A DNA stretch of 64,000 bases from Pontibacter populi (GCF_019336435.1 NZ_JAHWXQ010000002.1:806001-870000); one strand, 5' to 3'. Positions 36,182 to 45,592 are shown, counted from the stretch's first letter. Numbers and translations: made by a program. The notes: generated from the letters alone by a model not told the origin.

Positions 36182-36967
36182 TTATTTCTCTTCACTCTTC
36201 GTATTCAGAAACATTCCGCAGCCGTTAAACTCTATTCCCTTAGCTTTTACCCGAACCGTGTGCGTAGACATTTTCCCCGACATGGTGTCTTCGCAGGGCT
36301 GTGCAGTTAATTCAACTATAAGGTCGCCGGTTTCAGCAGTGGCTTTATAGGTGATGGTTTTACCCTTATTTACGATCTCGGGTATGGCTGTTTCTATAGC
36401 TATAGTTTCGGAAGGCAGCGTTTTAAAGTACATGCCTTTCTCCTGGTCAATTTCCAATGCCCAGCCTGGTTCATTGCCGGTTGCTACAAAATCTACACCC
36501 AGCCTGCGTTTCTCATTCCATAGTTCCGGGCTCGCTTGTGATAGGTTATCGTCTTTCCGAAGCCTGTATTTGTCGGCCAGGTTGGTCGTTATTCTTTTGC
36601 CGGATTGGTCCAGCATGTGCAGTTCCCCACCTATCGATAAGTCGAATTGGGTACGGGTTGTGTCTTGGGCAACAAGTGTAAGTGTGCCATCGGTGATGTT
36701 CCAGGTTCCGGTTCGGCTAAAGGGTTCTACGTCACGCTCCTGGTAAGTCATCATTTCTTCAAACGTATTGTCCTCGTTCAGGCTCAGGTTATAGTTTATG
36801 CCCGGGCAATCGGCGCATGGTATTACGCCACGCCACACACCTATTACACTACAGGGTAATCTGCTCTCTCCAACCGCCACATCTACAGGCTCTGTCGACA
36901 ACTCACTTGTTGTGCAACCAGAAACTATAGTTACCAACACCAGAAACACCCAAAACCTATTCATCAT
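36182..36967 (-). CDS. Lipoprotein with NlpE-like domain and C-terminal COG3650-like domain
   Basis: The 261-residue protein has a lipoprotein signal (lipobox IVSGC, Cys18). The NlpE-like part (about 42-130) carries GVWRGVIPCADCPGI with the C51-x2-C54 pair known from copper-stress/envelope sensor NlpE. The C-terminal half (about 155-255) resembles a small META/COG3650-type domain (FVATGNEPGWALEI, then CEDTMSG and a GCG motif). It is a probable outer-membrane-anchored envelope-stress or metal-related protein; the exact role is unknown. Confidence 0.78.
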   Translation of the reverse strand: MMNRFWVFLVLVTIVSGCTTSELSTEPVDVAVGESRLPCSVIGVWRGVIPCADCPGINYNLSLNEDNTFEEMMTYQERDVEPFSRTGTWNITDGTLTLVAQDTTRTQFDLSIGGELHMLDQSGKRITTNLADKYRLRKDDNLSQASPELWNEKRRLGVDFVATGNEPGWALEIDQEKGMYFKTLPSETIAIETAIPEIVNKGKTITYKATAETGDLIVELTAQPCEDTMSGKMSTHTVRVKAKGIEFNGCGMFLNTKSEEK

Positions 36968-37009
36968 ACTATAACTTTACGACCTAAACTTAGCGCCGAT
37001 CTTCTACTT

Positions 37010-37042
37010 AAACTAAAAAGCCCTGCTATTGCTAGCAGGGCT
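37010..37042 (-). terminator. Terminator after the M3 peptidase gene
   Basis: The stem AGCCCTGCTA pairs with TAGCAGGGCT, followed on the minus strand by CTTTTTAGTTT. Confidence 0.78.
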
Positions 37043-37065
37043 CAAAATTAGTCAAATTTTATAGT

Positions 37066-38796
37066 TTATAGTTGCTCCATTTCGTGCTGCACAAAATCAA
37101 CCAGGCTTTTGATATACGCTGTGCTGAAATCGAATTTGATACCAGCTGCTTCGTACACTTCCCCGATCGAAACAGTATAACCTAAGCTCAACGCACGCTT
37201 GTAAGCTGCCAATCCTTCAGCAGGGTTCTCCTTATAGTTCTTCCAGACAGCAATTGCGCCCAGCTGCGCCATGGCATACTCTACGTAATAGAATGGTACT
37301 TCAAAAATGTGCAGCTGCTTTTGCCACATGTACGGTTTGTACTGCTCCAGTCCGGTCCAGTCAACTAACTGGTGATTAAACTGGTCGAAAATGTTCACCC
37401 ATTCCTGCTTGCGCTCTTCCGTTGTCTGCTCCGGATGCTCGTAAATCCAGTGCTGGAATTTATCAACTGTAGCCACCCACGGGAATGTCTCCAGTACACT
37501 TTCCAGATGCGATTTTTTGGCCCTGCGCAGTTCGTCTTCGTCATCAAAGAACGTATCCCAGTAATCCATCGAGATCAGCTCCATCGACATCGACGCCAGC
37601 TCAGCTACTTCTGAAGGCGGGTGTTTGAATGAGTTAAGCGTCAGCTCACGGGTCAGGAAAGAATGCACAGCGTGGCCACCTTCGTGTAACATGGTGATCA
37701 CATCACGCAGGCTGGTAGTTGCATTCATAAAGATGAACGGTACTCCGATCTCATCCAACGGATAGTTATAACCGCCCGGAGCTTTTCCTTTTCTTGATTC
37801 CAGGTCCAGGTGGCCCATGGCGCGCATCGTAGCAAGGCAATCACCTAAATACGTATCCAATTTATAGAATACCTGAACAGTTTTTTCCAGCAGTTCTTCG
37901 CCGGAAGTAAAAGGCTCCAACGGTTTTCTACCAGACGGGTCCACATCCAGATCCCAGGGCTTCAATTCATCTACACCCAGTTTCTGCTTGCGCTCCTGAT
38001 CTATAGTTGTAAGCAGCGGAACTATAGTTTCTTTGATAGAAGTATGGAAATCGAAGCAATCCTGTGGGGTATAATCGAAGCGGCCAAGTGCGGCAAACAT
38101 GTAATCCCGGAAGTTATCGAAATCAGCGTTTTTAGCAACTTGCGTGCGTAGCTTCAGCAGTTCGTTAAACAGTTCATCCAGTTTGTCTTTGTCCTGAATG
38201 CGTCGATCCTGTATCGTTCTCCAGGCAGTTTCGCGCACAGTTCTGTCGTTCTGCTTCATGCGGTCGGCAGCGCGCTGTAGGGTCATTTCTTCGCCATCCA
38301 GCGTTACAGTCATGGTGCCGGTTATAGCGGCATATTGTTGCTGTTTGGTACTGATCTCAGTGTTTAGCGGAATGTTCTCTTCCCTGAAAATTTCCAGAGC
38401 ACGCTCTACACCACGCAGGTAAATTCTATACTTGTTCTTATCCAGCGCATTCACATAAGGCGAGTGCATCAGCTTTTTGTTCAGTTCGTGGTCGTAAGGC
38501 GCAATCTTTGGGTCGATCTCAGAAACAAAATACTGAAAGGCTTTGGTACTTTCTTCGTTCTGTGTGTCGCAGGTCATGCGAATGTAGCGCCAGCCCATGT
38601 CTTCCGACAACATGCTTTCCAGCTCGCTGCGGTCAGCCATCCACCTTTCAAGCTCTTCTACATTAGTAATTTCCCTGTTCTTCAGTTCTTCAAAAGAAGG
38701 TTGCAGGGCTTCCCAGGTTTCTACTTTAAAATCTTCAGGCAGGTAGGTGCGTCGCTTTCGCTTAGGTATAATTAAGTTTGCAGATACATTGGTCAT
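37066..38796 (-). CDS. M3 family oligoendopeptidase (PepF-like)
   Basis: This is a cytoplasmic zinc metallopeptidase that cleaves oligopeptides. The frame is open to 38850, but the ATG at 38794-38796 (MTNVSANL) is preferred because the upstream codons are unlike the family; this gives 576 residues. The zinc motif HEGGH is at 371-375, with the downstream Glu in a conserved helix (SEVAELASMSMELIS). The family's YGYDAxxY-type C-terminal region is replaced by the PepF/Pz-peptidase variant. It stands between paaE and the NlpE-like gene. Confidence 0.9.
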   Translation of the reverse strand: MTNVSANLIIPKRKRRTYLPEDFKVETWEALQPSFEELKNREITNVEELERWMADRSELESMLSEDMGWRYIRMTCDTQNEESTKAFQYFVSEIDPKIAPYDHELNKKLMHSPYVNALDKNKYRIYLRGVERALEIFREENIPLNTEISTKQQQYAAITGTMTVTLDGEEMTLQRAADRMKQNDRTVRETAWRTIQDRRIQDKDKLDELFNELLKLRTQVAKNADFDNFRDYMFAALGRFDYTPQDCFDFHTSIKETIVPLLTTIDQERKQKLGVDELKPWDLDVDPSGRKPLEPFTSGEELLEKTVQVFYKLDTYLGDCLATMRAMGHLDLESRKGKAPGGYNYPLDEIGVPFIFMNATTSLRDVITMLHEGGHAVHSFLTRELTLNSFKHPPSEVAELASMSMELISMDYWDTFFDDEDELRRAKKSHLESVLETFPWVATVDKFQHWIYEHPEQTTEERKQEWVNIFDQFNHQLVDWTGLEQYKPYMWQKQLHIFEVPFYYVEYAMAQLGAIAVWKNYKENPAEGLAAYKRALSLGYTVSIGEVYEAAGIKFDFSTAYIKSLVDFVQHEMEQL

Positions 38797-38848
38797 AATG
38801 CTAACATATATTATAAAAGTGTAATATAGGTACTTCCGCTGAAAGTAC

Positions 38849-38879
38849 AAAAAAAGCCATATCTACAAAAGATATGGCT
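38849..38879 (-). terminator. Terminator after paaE
   Basis: The stem AGCCATATCT pairs with AGATATGGCT around ACAAA, with a T7 run on the minus strand. It separates paaE from the M3 peptidase gene. Confidence 0.82.
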
Positions 38880-38902
38880 CTTATTTTATACGTGAATTTT
38901 AA

Positions 38903-39982
38903 CTATCCGATCTCGATAACAACATCGCTGGTGAGCGGGTGGCCAACGCAGTTCAGTACATATCCCTCATCCAGTTCGGCATCCGACAAACCTTCGCGCT
39001 CATCCAGGTGCACTTTTCCGCTCAGGCATTTGCCACGACAAGCCGTACATAACCCAGCCTGGCAAGAGTAAGGCAGGTCTACATCCTGATCTAAAGCAGC
39101 TTCCAGTATAGTTTGGTCCGGGTTTACAGTTACGCTGTATTCTGAACCTTCGTAAATGATGGTTACGGTTTGGGTGGTTATCTCGTCTTCGTCGGTAGCG
39201 CTCACGTTGCCGTGCTCATTCGAATCAGGTTCGCCGGTTAGTTTGCTGCTCACAAAGCTTTCCCTGAAAACCTTATCAGATGGCACATGCAATACGTTCA
39301 GAGCTTTCTTTACTTCGTCCATCATGCCTTCCGGCCCGCACATAAAGTACAATCCGTTGCTGATCCTGGACAGCTGCAAGCGCTCCAGAATTTTAATCAT
39401 CAGACTCTGGTTCATGCGGCCACGATACTCGCAATTCTGCTTTGGCTGGCTATAGATGTAAGCAATCTGTAAACGGTCCGGGTTCTCGGCACGCAGCTGC
39501 TCCAGCTGGTCTTTAAAGATCACGGAATTCTCGTCGCGGTTACCGTATAGCAGTGTTACTTTACTGTTTGGCTCTTCGCGCAACACGCCTTTAAGTATAG
39601 ACATAAGCGGCGTAATACCACTACCAGCACCCAGCAATATAACATTGCGGGTTTCGGCGGCATCGCAGGTAATACAGAAGTTACCAAGCGGCTCCATTAT
39701 CTCAATCTCCTGCCCTACTGCTGCATTATCAAGTAAGTAATTAGATACTTTACCACCTGGCACACGCTTTATAGTTACCGATAACGTGTTCTCGTGCGGG
39801 GTGCTGCTAAGCGAGTAAGAGCGTCGTTCTTTTTTACCTTCGAACGGAATAATTAAGGTAAGGAACTGGCCGGGCTTATAGTTTATAGTTTGATTCTGTG
39901 GTTGTTCAAAATGAAGGGTAACAGCATCTGAAGTTTCGCGGGTGATGTCCGCAATTTTCAGTGTGTGGTAAGAGTTACTCAT
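38903..39982 (-). CDS. paaE: Phenylacetyl-CoA epoxidase reductase PaaE
   Basis: PaaE passes electrons from NAD(P)H to the PaaAC epoxidase. The 359-residue protein has a ferredoxin-reductase FAD domain (RRSYSLSS near 53-60), an NAD domain (LLGAGSGITPLMSIL near 116-130, and a CGPEGMM motif), and a C-terminal plant-type 2Fe-2S domain with YSCQAGLCTACRGKC. This order is that of PaaE. It lies 2.8 kb from paaD on the opposite strand. A general ferredoxin reductase of the same architecture remains possible, but proximity favours PaaE. Confidence 0.88.
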   Translation of the reverse strand: MSNSYHTLKIADITRETSDAVTLHFEQPQNQTINYKPGQFLTLIIPFEGKKERRSYSLSSTPHENTLSVTIKRVPGGKVSNYLLDNAAVGQEIEIMEPLGNFCITCDAAETRNVILLGAGSGITPLMSILKGVLREEPNSKVTLLYGNRDENSVIFKDQLEQLRAENPDRLQIAYIYSQPKQNCEYRGRMNQSLMIKILERLQLSRISNGLYFMCGPEGMMDEVKKALNVLHVPSDKVFRESFVSSKLTGEPDSNEHGNVSATDEDEITTQTVTIIYEGSEYSVTVNPDQTILEAALDQDVDLPYSCQAGLCTACRGKCLSGKVHLDEREGLSDAELDEGYVLNCVGHPLTSDVVIEIG

Positions 39983-40246
39983 TTTAGTTTATAGTTTATA
40001 TTGATGATGTATGCTTTAGAGCCTGTTTACAAGTGGAAAGTTACAATAAACTTAGTTGTTGTCAGAAAGTTTTTATTAAAACACAACGCTTTTCTATAAA
40101 GTATACGTACAAGACCAAAACTGAAAACAGCGTGTATAAAGATTGAGGAAAAAACTGCAACTTTGTGCTGTTGAGCTGTTTCAGAAACAAAATGGGTAAA
40201 AGACCCCAGCTCAATTACCGTTCTAACACCTTACTACAATAAAACT

Positions 40247-40804
40247 GTGATGCTTTATAAACTCACGCTCAAAAACTGTGAAAAAACCGTAGTGGTAGAT
40301 GACCACACTTACGAGTACATTCAGAAAAACGCATATCTGCAGCAGATCGAATTCTTAAAGCACCTGCGCATCCACTCTAACGGCTATGCCTTCTTCCAGA
40401 AGAACTGGCCGCTAAAGAATGGCAAGTACCGCAACGAGACGATCTATTTGCATAAACTTATCGGCGAACAGCTCCTGGAGAAGCAGGAAAGCAACATAAA
40501 GCTTTACGTGCACTTCAAAAACGGCAACAAATTAGACTGCCGCCGCGAGAACCTGGAATGGGCACCGCTTTGCAAAATTGTGCGCAACACTACCAAAACC
40601 GAGAACAAACTTGGCGTACGTGGTGTGCATAAAGAAGCTCAGAAATACAGAGCCATCATCCACCATAACAAGCAGCGTATCAACCTGGGTACTTTCGAGA
40701 CCCTGCAGGAAGCCGCCATGGCCTATAGCCGTAAATCGGAAGAGCTGTTTGGTAAAACTAAAAGTTTAAAAACACTCTCTAAGTTTGTGGAAGAAGTAAA
40801 TTAA
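40247..40804 (+). CDS. HNH-AP2 domain protein, probably DNA-binding
   Basis: The 185-residue protein has an HNH-like middle (IYLHKLIGE at 67-74, then YVHFKNGNKLDCRRENLEW at 87-105) and a C-terminal AP2 DNA-binding domain (122-170, GVRGVHKEAQKYRAI, then LGTFETLQEAAMAYSRKS). Active HNH_3 proteins usually have V-H/D-H at the start of the second motif; here Phe90 stands where the general-base His is expected. It could therefore be a domesticated homing-endonuclease relative acting as a DNA-binding regulator. It is a monocistronic gene with no mobile-element features around it. Confidence 0.8.
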   Translation: MMLYKLTLKNCEKTVVVDDHTYEYIQKNAYLQQIEFLKHLRIHSNGYAFFQKNWPLKNGKYRNETIYLHKLIGEQLLEKQESNIKLYVHFKNGNKLDCRRENLEWAPLCKIVRNTTKTENKLGVRGVHKEAQKYRAIIHHNKQRINLGTFETLQEAAMAYSRKSEELFGKTKSLKTLSKFVEEVN

Positions 40805-40853
40805 CTTCTTATACTTGCGCCCGCAGCTACAAATTGGCTGCACTATAGAGTGA

Positions 40854-41555
40854 ATGAAAACAACAACAGAACTTAGCGAACTGCTGAGACGGCACACTAC
40901 TGCCTTTGCCCCGGTTATCGACGCCAACCTGCAAAGTAATGTAGTGTGCCGTCTTGATTTTACGGCTGCCAACACCTTGCTGCAGCAAACCGATTTGGTT
41001 GATACCGCGACTTTTAACGAAGCCGTAAACCAGATGCTAGCTGAGCAAAAAGCAACTATAGGCGTAGGTGGTTACTTTGAAGACCGGTCTATTTACAGAC
41101 GCAGCTCACACTTCGATGCCGCTGCCGAAAGCCGCAACCTGCACTTAGGAATAGATATCTGGATGGAAGCTGAAAAACCGATATTTACACCGCTGGATGC
41201 TATAGTTCATAGTTTCCAGGACAATAATAACTTTGGGGATTACGGCCCAACTATAATCCTGCAACACGAACTGGAAGGCGTTACTTTTTATACCTTGTAT
41301 GGCCATCTGAGCCGCAAATCGTTGGAAGGACTGGAAGTTGGAAAGGCATTTAAGAAAGGCGACCGCATTGCCTGGCTTGGCAACTACCCGGAGAACGGAG
41401 ACTGGCCGCCGCACCTGCATTTCCAGGTAATGGCAACTATGGAAGGCCGCTCAGGCGATTTCCCGGGTGTAGCTGCTGCATCAGACAGAGCACATTTTGA
41501 GCAGATCTGCCCGAATCCCAATATCATACTTCAGTGTCCTTTGCTGCCATTGTAG
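40854..41555 (+). CDS. M23 family metallopeptidase without signal peptide
   Basis: The 233-residue protein has the LytM/M23 fold at residues 80-215. The zinc ligands H97 and D101 (HLGID), H151 (YGHL) and H187/H189 (HLHF) are all in place. M23 enzymes normally cut peptidoglycan cross-links outside the membrane, yet this one has a polar N-terminus with no signal peptide or membrane helix. It may act in the cytoplasm, be exported in another way, or act on other peptides. It is 50 nt after the HNH-AP2 gene on the same strand and has its own terminator. Confidence 0.83.
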   Translation: MKTTTELSELLRRHTTAFAPVIDANLQSNVVCRLDFTAANTLLQQTDLVDTATFNEAVNQMLAEQKATIGVGGYFEDRSIYRRSSHFDAAAESRNLHLGIDIWMEAEKPIFTPLDAIVHSFQDNNNFGDYGPTIILQHELEGVTFYTLYGHLSRKSLEGLEVGKAFKKGDRIAWLGNYPENGDWPPHLHFQVMATMEGRSGDFPGVAAASDRAHFEQICPNPNIILQCPLLPL

Positions 41556-41609
41556 CAGTCAGACGCTAGCAGGAGCTGCGCACACTGCTAGGTCTTAATA
41601 GGTAACTAT

Positions 41610-41651
41610 AAAACAGAGAAGCCATACTTGCGGGTATGGCTTTCCTGTTTT
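41610..41651. terminator. Bidirectional terminator between the M23 peptidase and permease genes
   Basis: The stem AAAACAGAGAAGCCATAC pairs with GTATGGCTTTCCTGTTTT with one bulge. It belongs to the ACAGAAA-stem group and is flanked on both sides by AACTATA or TATAGTT. Confidence 0.82.
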
Positions 41652-41665
41652 ATAGTTGGTTACCC

Positions 41666-42880
41666 TTAATCAAACTTGATAGCTTTTACTGGTTTAATGC
41701 GGGCTACCATGGCGGCAGGTATAAGTATAGCCAGCATCGTCATACCTAGGGTAATGATGTTCAGCACAACTATAATCCCGAAGTTCCAACTGATCGGCAC
41801 TGTATCCATGTAGTAGTTTTCAGGGTCGAGCGGGATAATTTTGAAGTAATATTGAATGGCGCAAAAACCTAATCCAACTATATTTCCCCACAGCATACCA
41901 CGCAGCGTTAAATGTAGTCCCCGGAAATAAAAGACCTTCCGAATTTGGTTGTCAGTTGCCCCGACGGCTTTCAGTACCCCGATCATATTTATCCGCTCAA
42001 TGATCATGATAAATACCGTAGATACCATATTGAACGTGGCGACAAAAATGATGAGCACCAGGAAAATAATCACGTTTTTGCGCAGCAGTTTCAGCCAGTC
42101 AAAAAGCTGCGCATGGCGGTCGGTTATTTTTTCCAGCTGCAGGTCATAGTTCATGCGTTCAAACACTTCGTCTGCCACCTGGTCAATCTGGTCGAAATTC
42201 GTGATCATGATCTCCATCCCGCCCGAAATAGAATCCGGCCAGTTGTTCAGTTCACGAATCAGCTTTATATCTCCTATCACAAATACTTCGTCAAACTCTT
42301 CCAGACCCGTGTTAAAAATGCCGGATACTTTTAGTTTTCGTGCACGCGGTGGATTCTGGATAAAATAGAAAATAGCCTCATCGCCAACTTTTAAACGCAG
42401 TTTTTCGGCCACGCGCCGGCTCATCATTACTTCTTTTGATGACGCAGTATCGTTATAGGAGAGCAGTCTTCCGGCATCCAGGTTTTTCTGCATCGAGCTC
42501 AGGTCATAGTCTTTGCCTACGCCTTTCAGCACCACGCCCAGCACTTCTTCTTCGGATTTCACGATAGCGGTTTTGCGGGCAAATGCCTGTATCTGCTTTA
42601 TACCGGGAATAGAATCTGCTTCCGAAAGGCCAATATTGTTGCTGATTGGGGCACCTTCGTAAGAGTTGTTGGTATCGTATTTGTTAACTTGCAGGTGCGC
42701 TCCAAAGCTGAATATCTTGTCGCGGATCTCGTTACGGAAGCCTTCCAGAATTGCGAATGACACAATCATGATGGCAATGCCGGCAGCTATACTTATAATT
42801 GCTATTTTTGTAACCGACGCCGTAAACGAACCGGATTTAACCCCTGATATTTTTTCGGATATGTACTTGGATATGTTCAC
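41666..42880 (-). CDS. LolC/LolE-type ABC transporter permease
   Basis: This is an inner-membrane permease of the FtsX/MacB superfamily, likely part of a lipoprotein-release complex. The 404-residue protein has one N-terminal helix (about 24-46), a large periplasmic MacB-PCD-like domain (about 47-265), and three C-terminal helices (about 275-300, 320-345, 370-395) with the FtsX-domain motif MIGVLKAVGATDNQIRKVF. No ABC ATPase gene is adjacent. It is divergent from the NamZ-like gene with only 35 nt between starts. Confidence 0.88.
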   Translation of the reverse strand: MNISKYISEKISGVKSGSFTASVTKIAIISIAAGIAIMIVSFAILEGFRNEIRDKIFSFGAHLQVNKYDTNNSYEGAPISNNIGLSEADSIPGIKQIQAFARKTAIVKSEEEVLGVVLKGVGKDYDLSSMQKNLDAGRLLSYNDTASSKEVMMSRRVAEKLRLKVGDEAIFYFIQNPPRARKLKVSGIFNTGLEEFDEVFVIGDIKLIRELNNWPDSISGGMEIMITNFDQIDQVADEVFERMNYDLQLEKITDRHAQLFDWLKLLRKNVIIFLVLIIFVATFNMVSTVFIMIIERINMIGVLKAVGATDNQIRKVFYFRGLHLTLRGMLWGNIVGLGFCAIQYYFKIIPLDPENYYMDTVPISWNFGIIVVLNIITLGMTMLAILIPAAMVARIKPVKAIKFD

Positions 42881-42915
42881 GCGTTAAAACAGGATAAACT
42901 GCCTTAAAGATAGGT

Positions 42916-44166
42916 ATGAAATTTGACTTCTTCTCAATTATGATACAGCCACTGTTTATACTTTATACTTCGTTGCTGCTGGCTATGGGCAGTTGCGCAC
43001 CCAAGCAAACCCCAACCCAGCAACCGGAACAGCAAAAGCCAGCTATAGTTGAAACAACTCCCGAAGTAGCAAAGCCACTGCAGACCGGTGCCGAACAACT
43101 GGACCTATACCTGCCAAAACTGCAGGGTAAACGTGTAGGCATGGTGGTAAACCAGACATCTATAGTTGGCGAAAGTCATCTGGTGGATACCCTATTGAGC
43201 CGTGGTGTTAAGATCACAACTATTTTTGCACCGGAGCATGGTTTCCGTGGTGAAGCCGATGCAGGCGCCTATGTAAAAGATGCAAAAGACACCAAAACCG
43301 GTCTACCAATTATCTCGCTGTACGGCAAAAACAAAAAGCCACTTCCCGAGCAACTTACCAATGTCGATGTCCTTATTTTTGATATCCAGGATGTGGGCGC
43401 ACGCTTTTACACCTACATCAGCACCATGCATTATGTAATGGAAGCTGCTGCCGAGCAAAACAAAGAAGTACTTATTCTTGACCGCCCTAACCCGAATGGT
43501 AATTATATAGATGGACCTGTGCTGGAGCCGGAACATCGGTCGTTTGTAGGCATGCACCCGATTCCGATCGTTCATGGACTTACGGTTGGCGAACTGGCAA
43601 ACATGATAAACGGTGAGAAATGGCTGGAAGGTCAGCGTCAGGCCAAAATCACGGTTATACCTGTTGCCAACTATAACCATAGTTTACCTTATAGTTTGCC
43701 GGTAAAACCATCACCAAATTTGCCTAACCAGCAGGCCATTATTCTTTACCCGTCGCTTTGCCTCTTCGAAGGTACCAATGTAAGCGTTGGTCGTGGCACA
43801 CCTACGCCTTTCCAGGTTATCGGTAGCCCCAACTATAAATTCAAGGATTTCTCGTTTACGCCGGTTAGCACGCCGGGTGCAACCGAGCCGCCTTATAAAA
43901 ACCAGGTTTGCTATGGCAAGAACTTAACAGACCCGGCTACGGCGCAGCCTTTTACATTGGCCTACCTGATCGATTTTTATAAGAACTCTGCCCAGCAGGA
44001 TAAATTCTTCAACAACTTTTTCGAGAACCTGGCCGGTACTTCAGAACTAAGAAAGCAGATCGTAGCCGGAAAAACCGAAGCAGAAATCCGGGCCAGTTGG
44101 GAGCCTGCTTTAGCAAACTATAAAACCTTACGCAAAAAATACCTGCTTTACCCCGACGCTGAATAA
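42916..44166 (+). CDS. Exo-beta-N-acetylmuramidase NamZ-like lipoprotein (DUF1343)
   Basis: The 416-residue protein is likely a periplasmic lipoprotein (hydrophobic stretch ending MGSC, Cys27). The mature part matches the YbbC/DUF1343 family, whose member NamZ releases MurNAc from non-reducing ends of peptidoglycan fragments. Signatures are VGMVVNQTS, FAPEHGFRG, IFDIQDVGARFYTYIST, DRPNPNGN and the C-terminal LLYPD. It overlaps no gene and is followed by fmt after 4 nt, so both are probably co-transcribed. An alternative start is Met9. Confidence 0.88.
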   Translation: MKFDFFSIMIQPLFILYTSLLLAMGSCAPKQTPTQQPEQQKPAIVETTPEVAKPLQTGAEQLDLYLPKLQGKRVGMVVNQTSIVGESHLVDTLLSRGVKITTIFAPEHGFRGEADAGAYVKDAKDTKTGLPIISLYGKNKKPLPEQLTNVDVLIFDIQDVGARFYTYISTMHYVMEAAAEQNKEVLILDRPNPNGNYIDGPVLEPEHRSFVGMHPIPIVHGLTVGELANMINGEKWLEGQRQAKITVIPVANYNHSLPYSLPVKPSPNLPNQQAIILYPSLCLFEGTNVSVGRGTPTPFQVIGSPNYKFKDFSFTPVSTPGATEPPYKNQVCYGKNLTDPATAQPFTLAYLIDFYKNSAQQDKFFNNFFENLAGTSELRKQIVAGKTEAEIRASWEPALANYKTLRKKYLLYPDAE

Positions 44167-44170
44167 GACT

Positions 44171-45100
44171 ATGCCGAAAGACCTACGCATTATTTTTATG
44201 GGTACACCCGATTTTGCTGTGCCCACTTTACAGATCTTAGTTGAACACAACTATAACGTAGTTGCTGTAGTTACCGCTCCCGATAAACCAGCAGGCCGCG
44301 GCCAGAAAATTCACCAATCACCGGTAAAGGATTACGCCGTTTCGCAGAACATTCCGGTATTACAGCCTACTAACCTAAAGTCTGAAGCTTTCCTGGAAGA
44401 ACTCCGCAGCTACCAGGCCGACCTGCAGACTATAGTTGCCTTCAGAATGTTGCCGGAAGTTGTCTGGGATATGCCGCCGCTGGGTTCGTTCAACATTCAT
44501 GGTTCGTTATTACCTCAGTACCGTGGTGCTGCTCCTATTAACTGGGCCATCATCAATGGCGAAAAAGAGACCGGCGTTACATCCTTTTTCCTGAAACATG
44601 AGATCGACACCGGAGACTTGCTGCTTCAAACACGTGTGCCAATATTGGAAGAAGATGATTTTGGCTCGATGTACGAAAAGCTGAAGCATGAAGGCGCAAA
44701 ACTGGCGCTTCAAACAGTTCAGGCTATAGAGCAGGACGATGTGAAGCCGATGCCGCAACCTCAATCTGAGGAACTGAAACATGCACCAAAGATATTTAAA
44801 GAAACCTGCGAGATCAACTGGGATCAGCCGGCGGAACAGGTTCGTAATTTTGTGCGTGGCCTCTCCCCTTACCCAACCGCCTGGACCCGTTTAGGCGATA
44901 AAACCTTCAAGATCTTTAAAGTAGAAGTATTGGAAAATGCTGGATACGATGGTGCTCCCGGAACAGTTTATACCGACAACAAGACCTTTGTGCATATAAA
45001 AACTTCAGATTGCGCTATATCTATAGTTGACCTGCAAATGGAAGGCAAAAAACGCATGCCGCTTGCTGATTTGTTGCGTGGCTATACTTTTAACCTGTAA
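44171..45100 (+). CDS. fmt: Methionyl-tRNA formyltransferase
   Basis: Fmt formylates initiator Met-tRNA with 10-formyl-tetrahydrofolate. The 309-residue protein has the N-terminal FMGTPDFAVPTL motif (9-20), the folate-binding IHGSLLPQYRGAAPI segment with the SLLP motif and catalytic His/Asn, and the DTGDLL motif. It is followed 3 nt later by folA, linking formylation and folate metabolism. Confidence 0.96.
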   Translation: MPKDLRIIFMGTPDFAVPTLQILVEHNYNVVAVVTAPDKPAGRGQKIHQSPVKDYAVSQNIPVLQPTNLKSEAFLEELRSYQADLQTIVAFRMLPEVVWDMPPLGSFNIHGSLLPQYRGAAPINWAIINGEKETGVTSFFLKHEIDTGDLLLQTRVPILEEDDFGSMYEKLKHEGAKLALQTVQAIEQDDVKPMPQPQSEELKHAPKIFKETCEINWDQPAEQVRNFVRGLSPYPTAWTRLGDKTFKIFKVEVLENAGYDGAPGTVYTDNKTFVHIKTSDCAISIVDLQMEGKKRMPLADLLRGYTFNL

Positions 45101-45103
45101 AAT

Positions 45104-45592
45104 ATGATCGCTATAGTTGTAGCCGTTGCCGAAAATAACGTAATCGGGAAAGATAACCAGCTTATCTGGCACCTGCCCGCCGACCTGCGTTATTTCAAAA
45201 ACCTGACCATAGGTCACCCGATCTTAATGGGTCGTAAAACTTACGAGTCAATCGGAAAGCCATTGCCGGGCCGTACCACCGTTATCATTACCCGTCAGCA
45301 GGACTTTGAAGCCTCAGGTTGTATCGTTGTCAACTCCATTGATGAAGCTATTGCCGAAGCCCAAACTATAGATCAGGACGTGTACATAATCGGCGGGGCT
45401 GAAATATACAAACAAGCCTTAGCTAAAACAGATACTATCTACCTCACGCGCGTGCACCATTCGTTTGCAGGCGATACGTTCTTTCCTAAAATTGATGAAA
45501 ACAACTGGGAAGTAACATCCGAAGAAAAACACGAGCCAGACGAGAAGAATAAGTATAGCTATAGTTTTATAACCCTGAAACGGAAACTATAA
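45104..45592 (+). CDS. folA: Dihydrofolate reductase
   Basis: FolA reduces dihydrofolate to tetrahydrofolate with NADPH. The 162-residue protein has VAVAENNVIGKDNQLIWHLP (the Met20-loop region, with Trp22), the catalytic Asp27 in PADLRYF, MGRKTYESIG and IIGGAEIY. It is the last gene of the namZ-like/fmt/folA unit. Confidence 0.97.
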   Translation: MIAIVVAVAENNVIGKDNQLIWHLPADLRYFKNLTIGHPILMGRKTYESIGKPLPGRTTVIITRQQDFEASGCIVVNSIDEAIAEAQTIDQDVYIIGGAEIYKQALAKTDTIYLTRVHHSFAGDTFFPKIDENNWEVTSEEKHEPDEKNKYSYSFITLKRKL

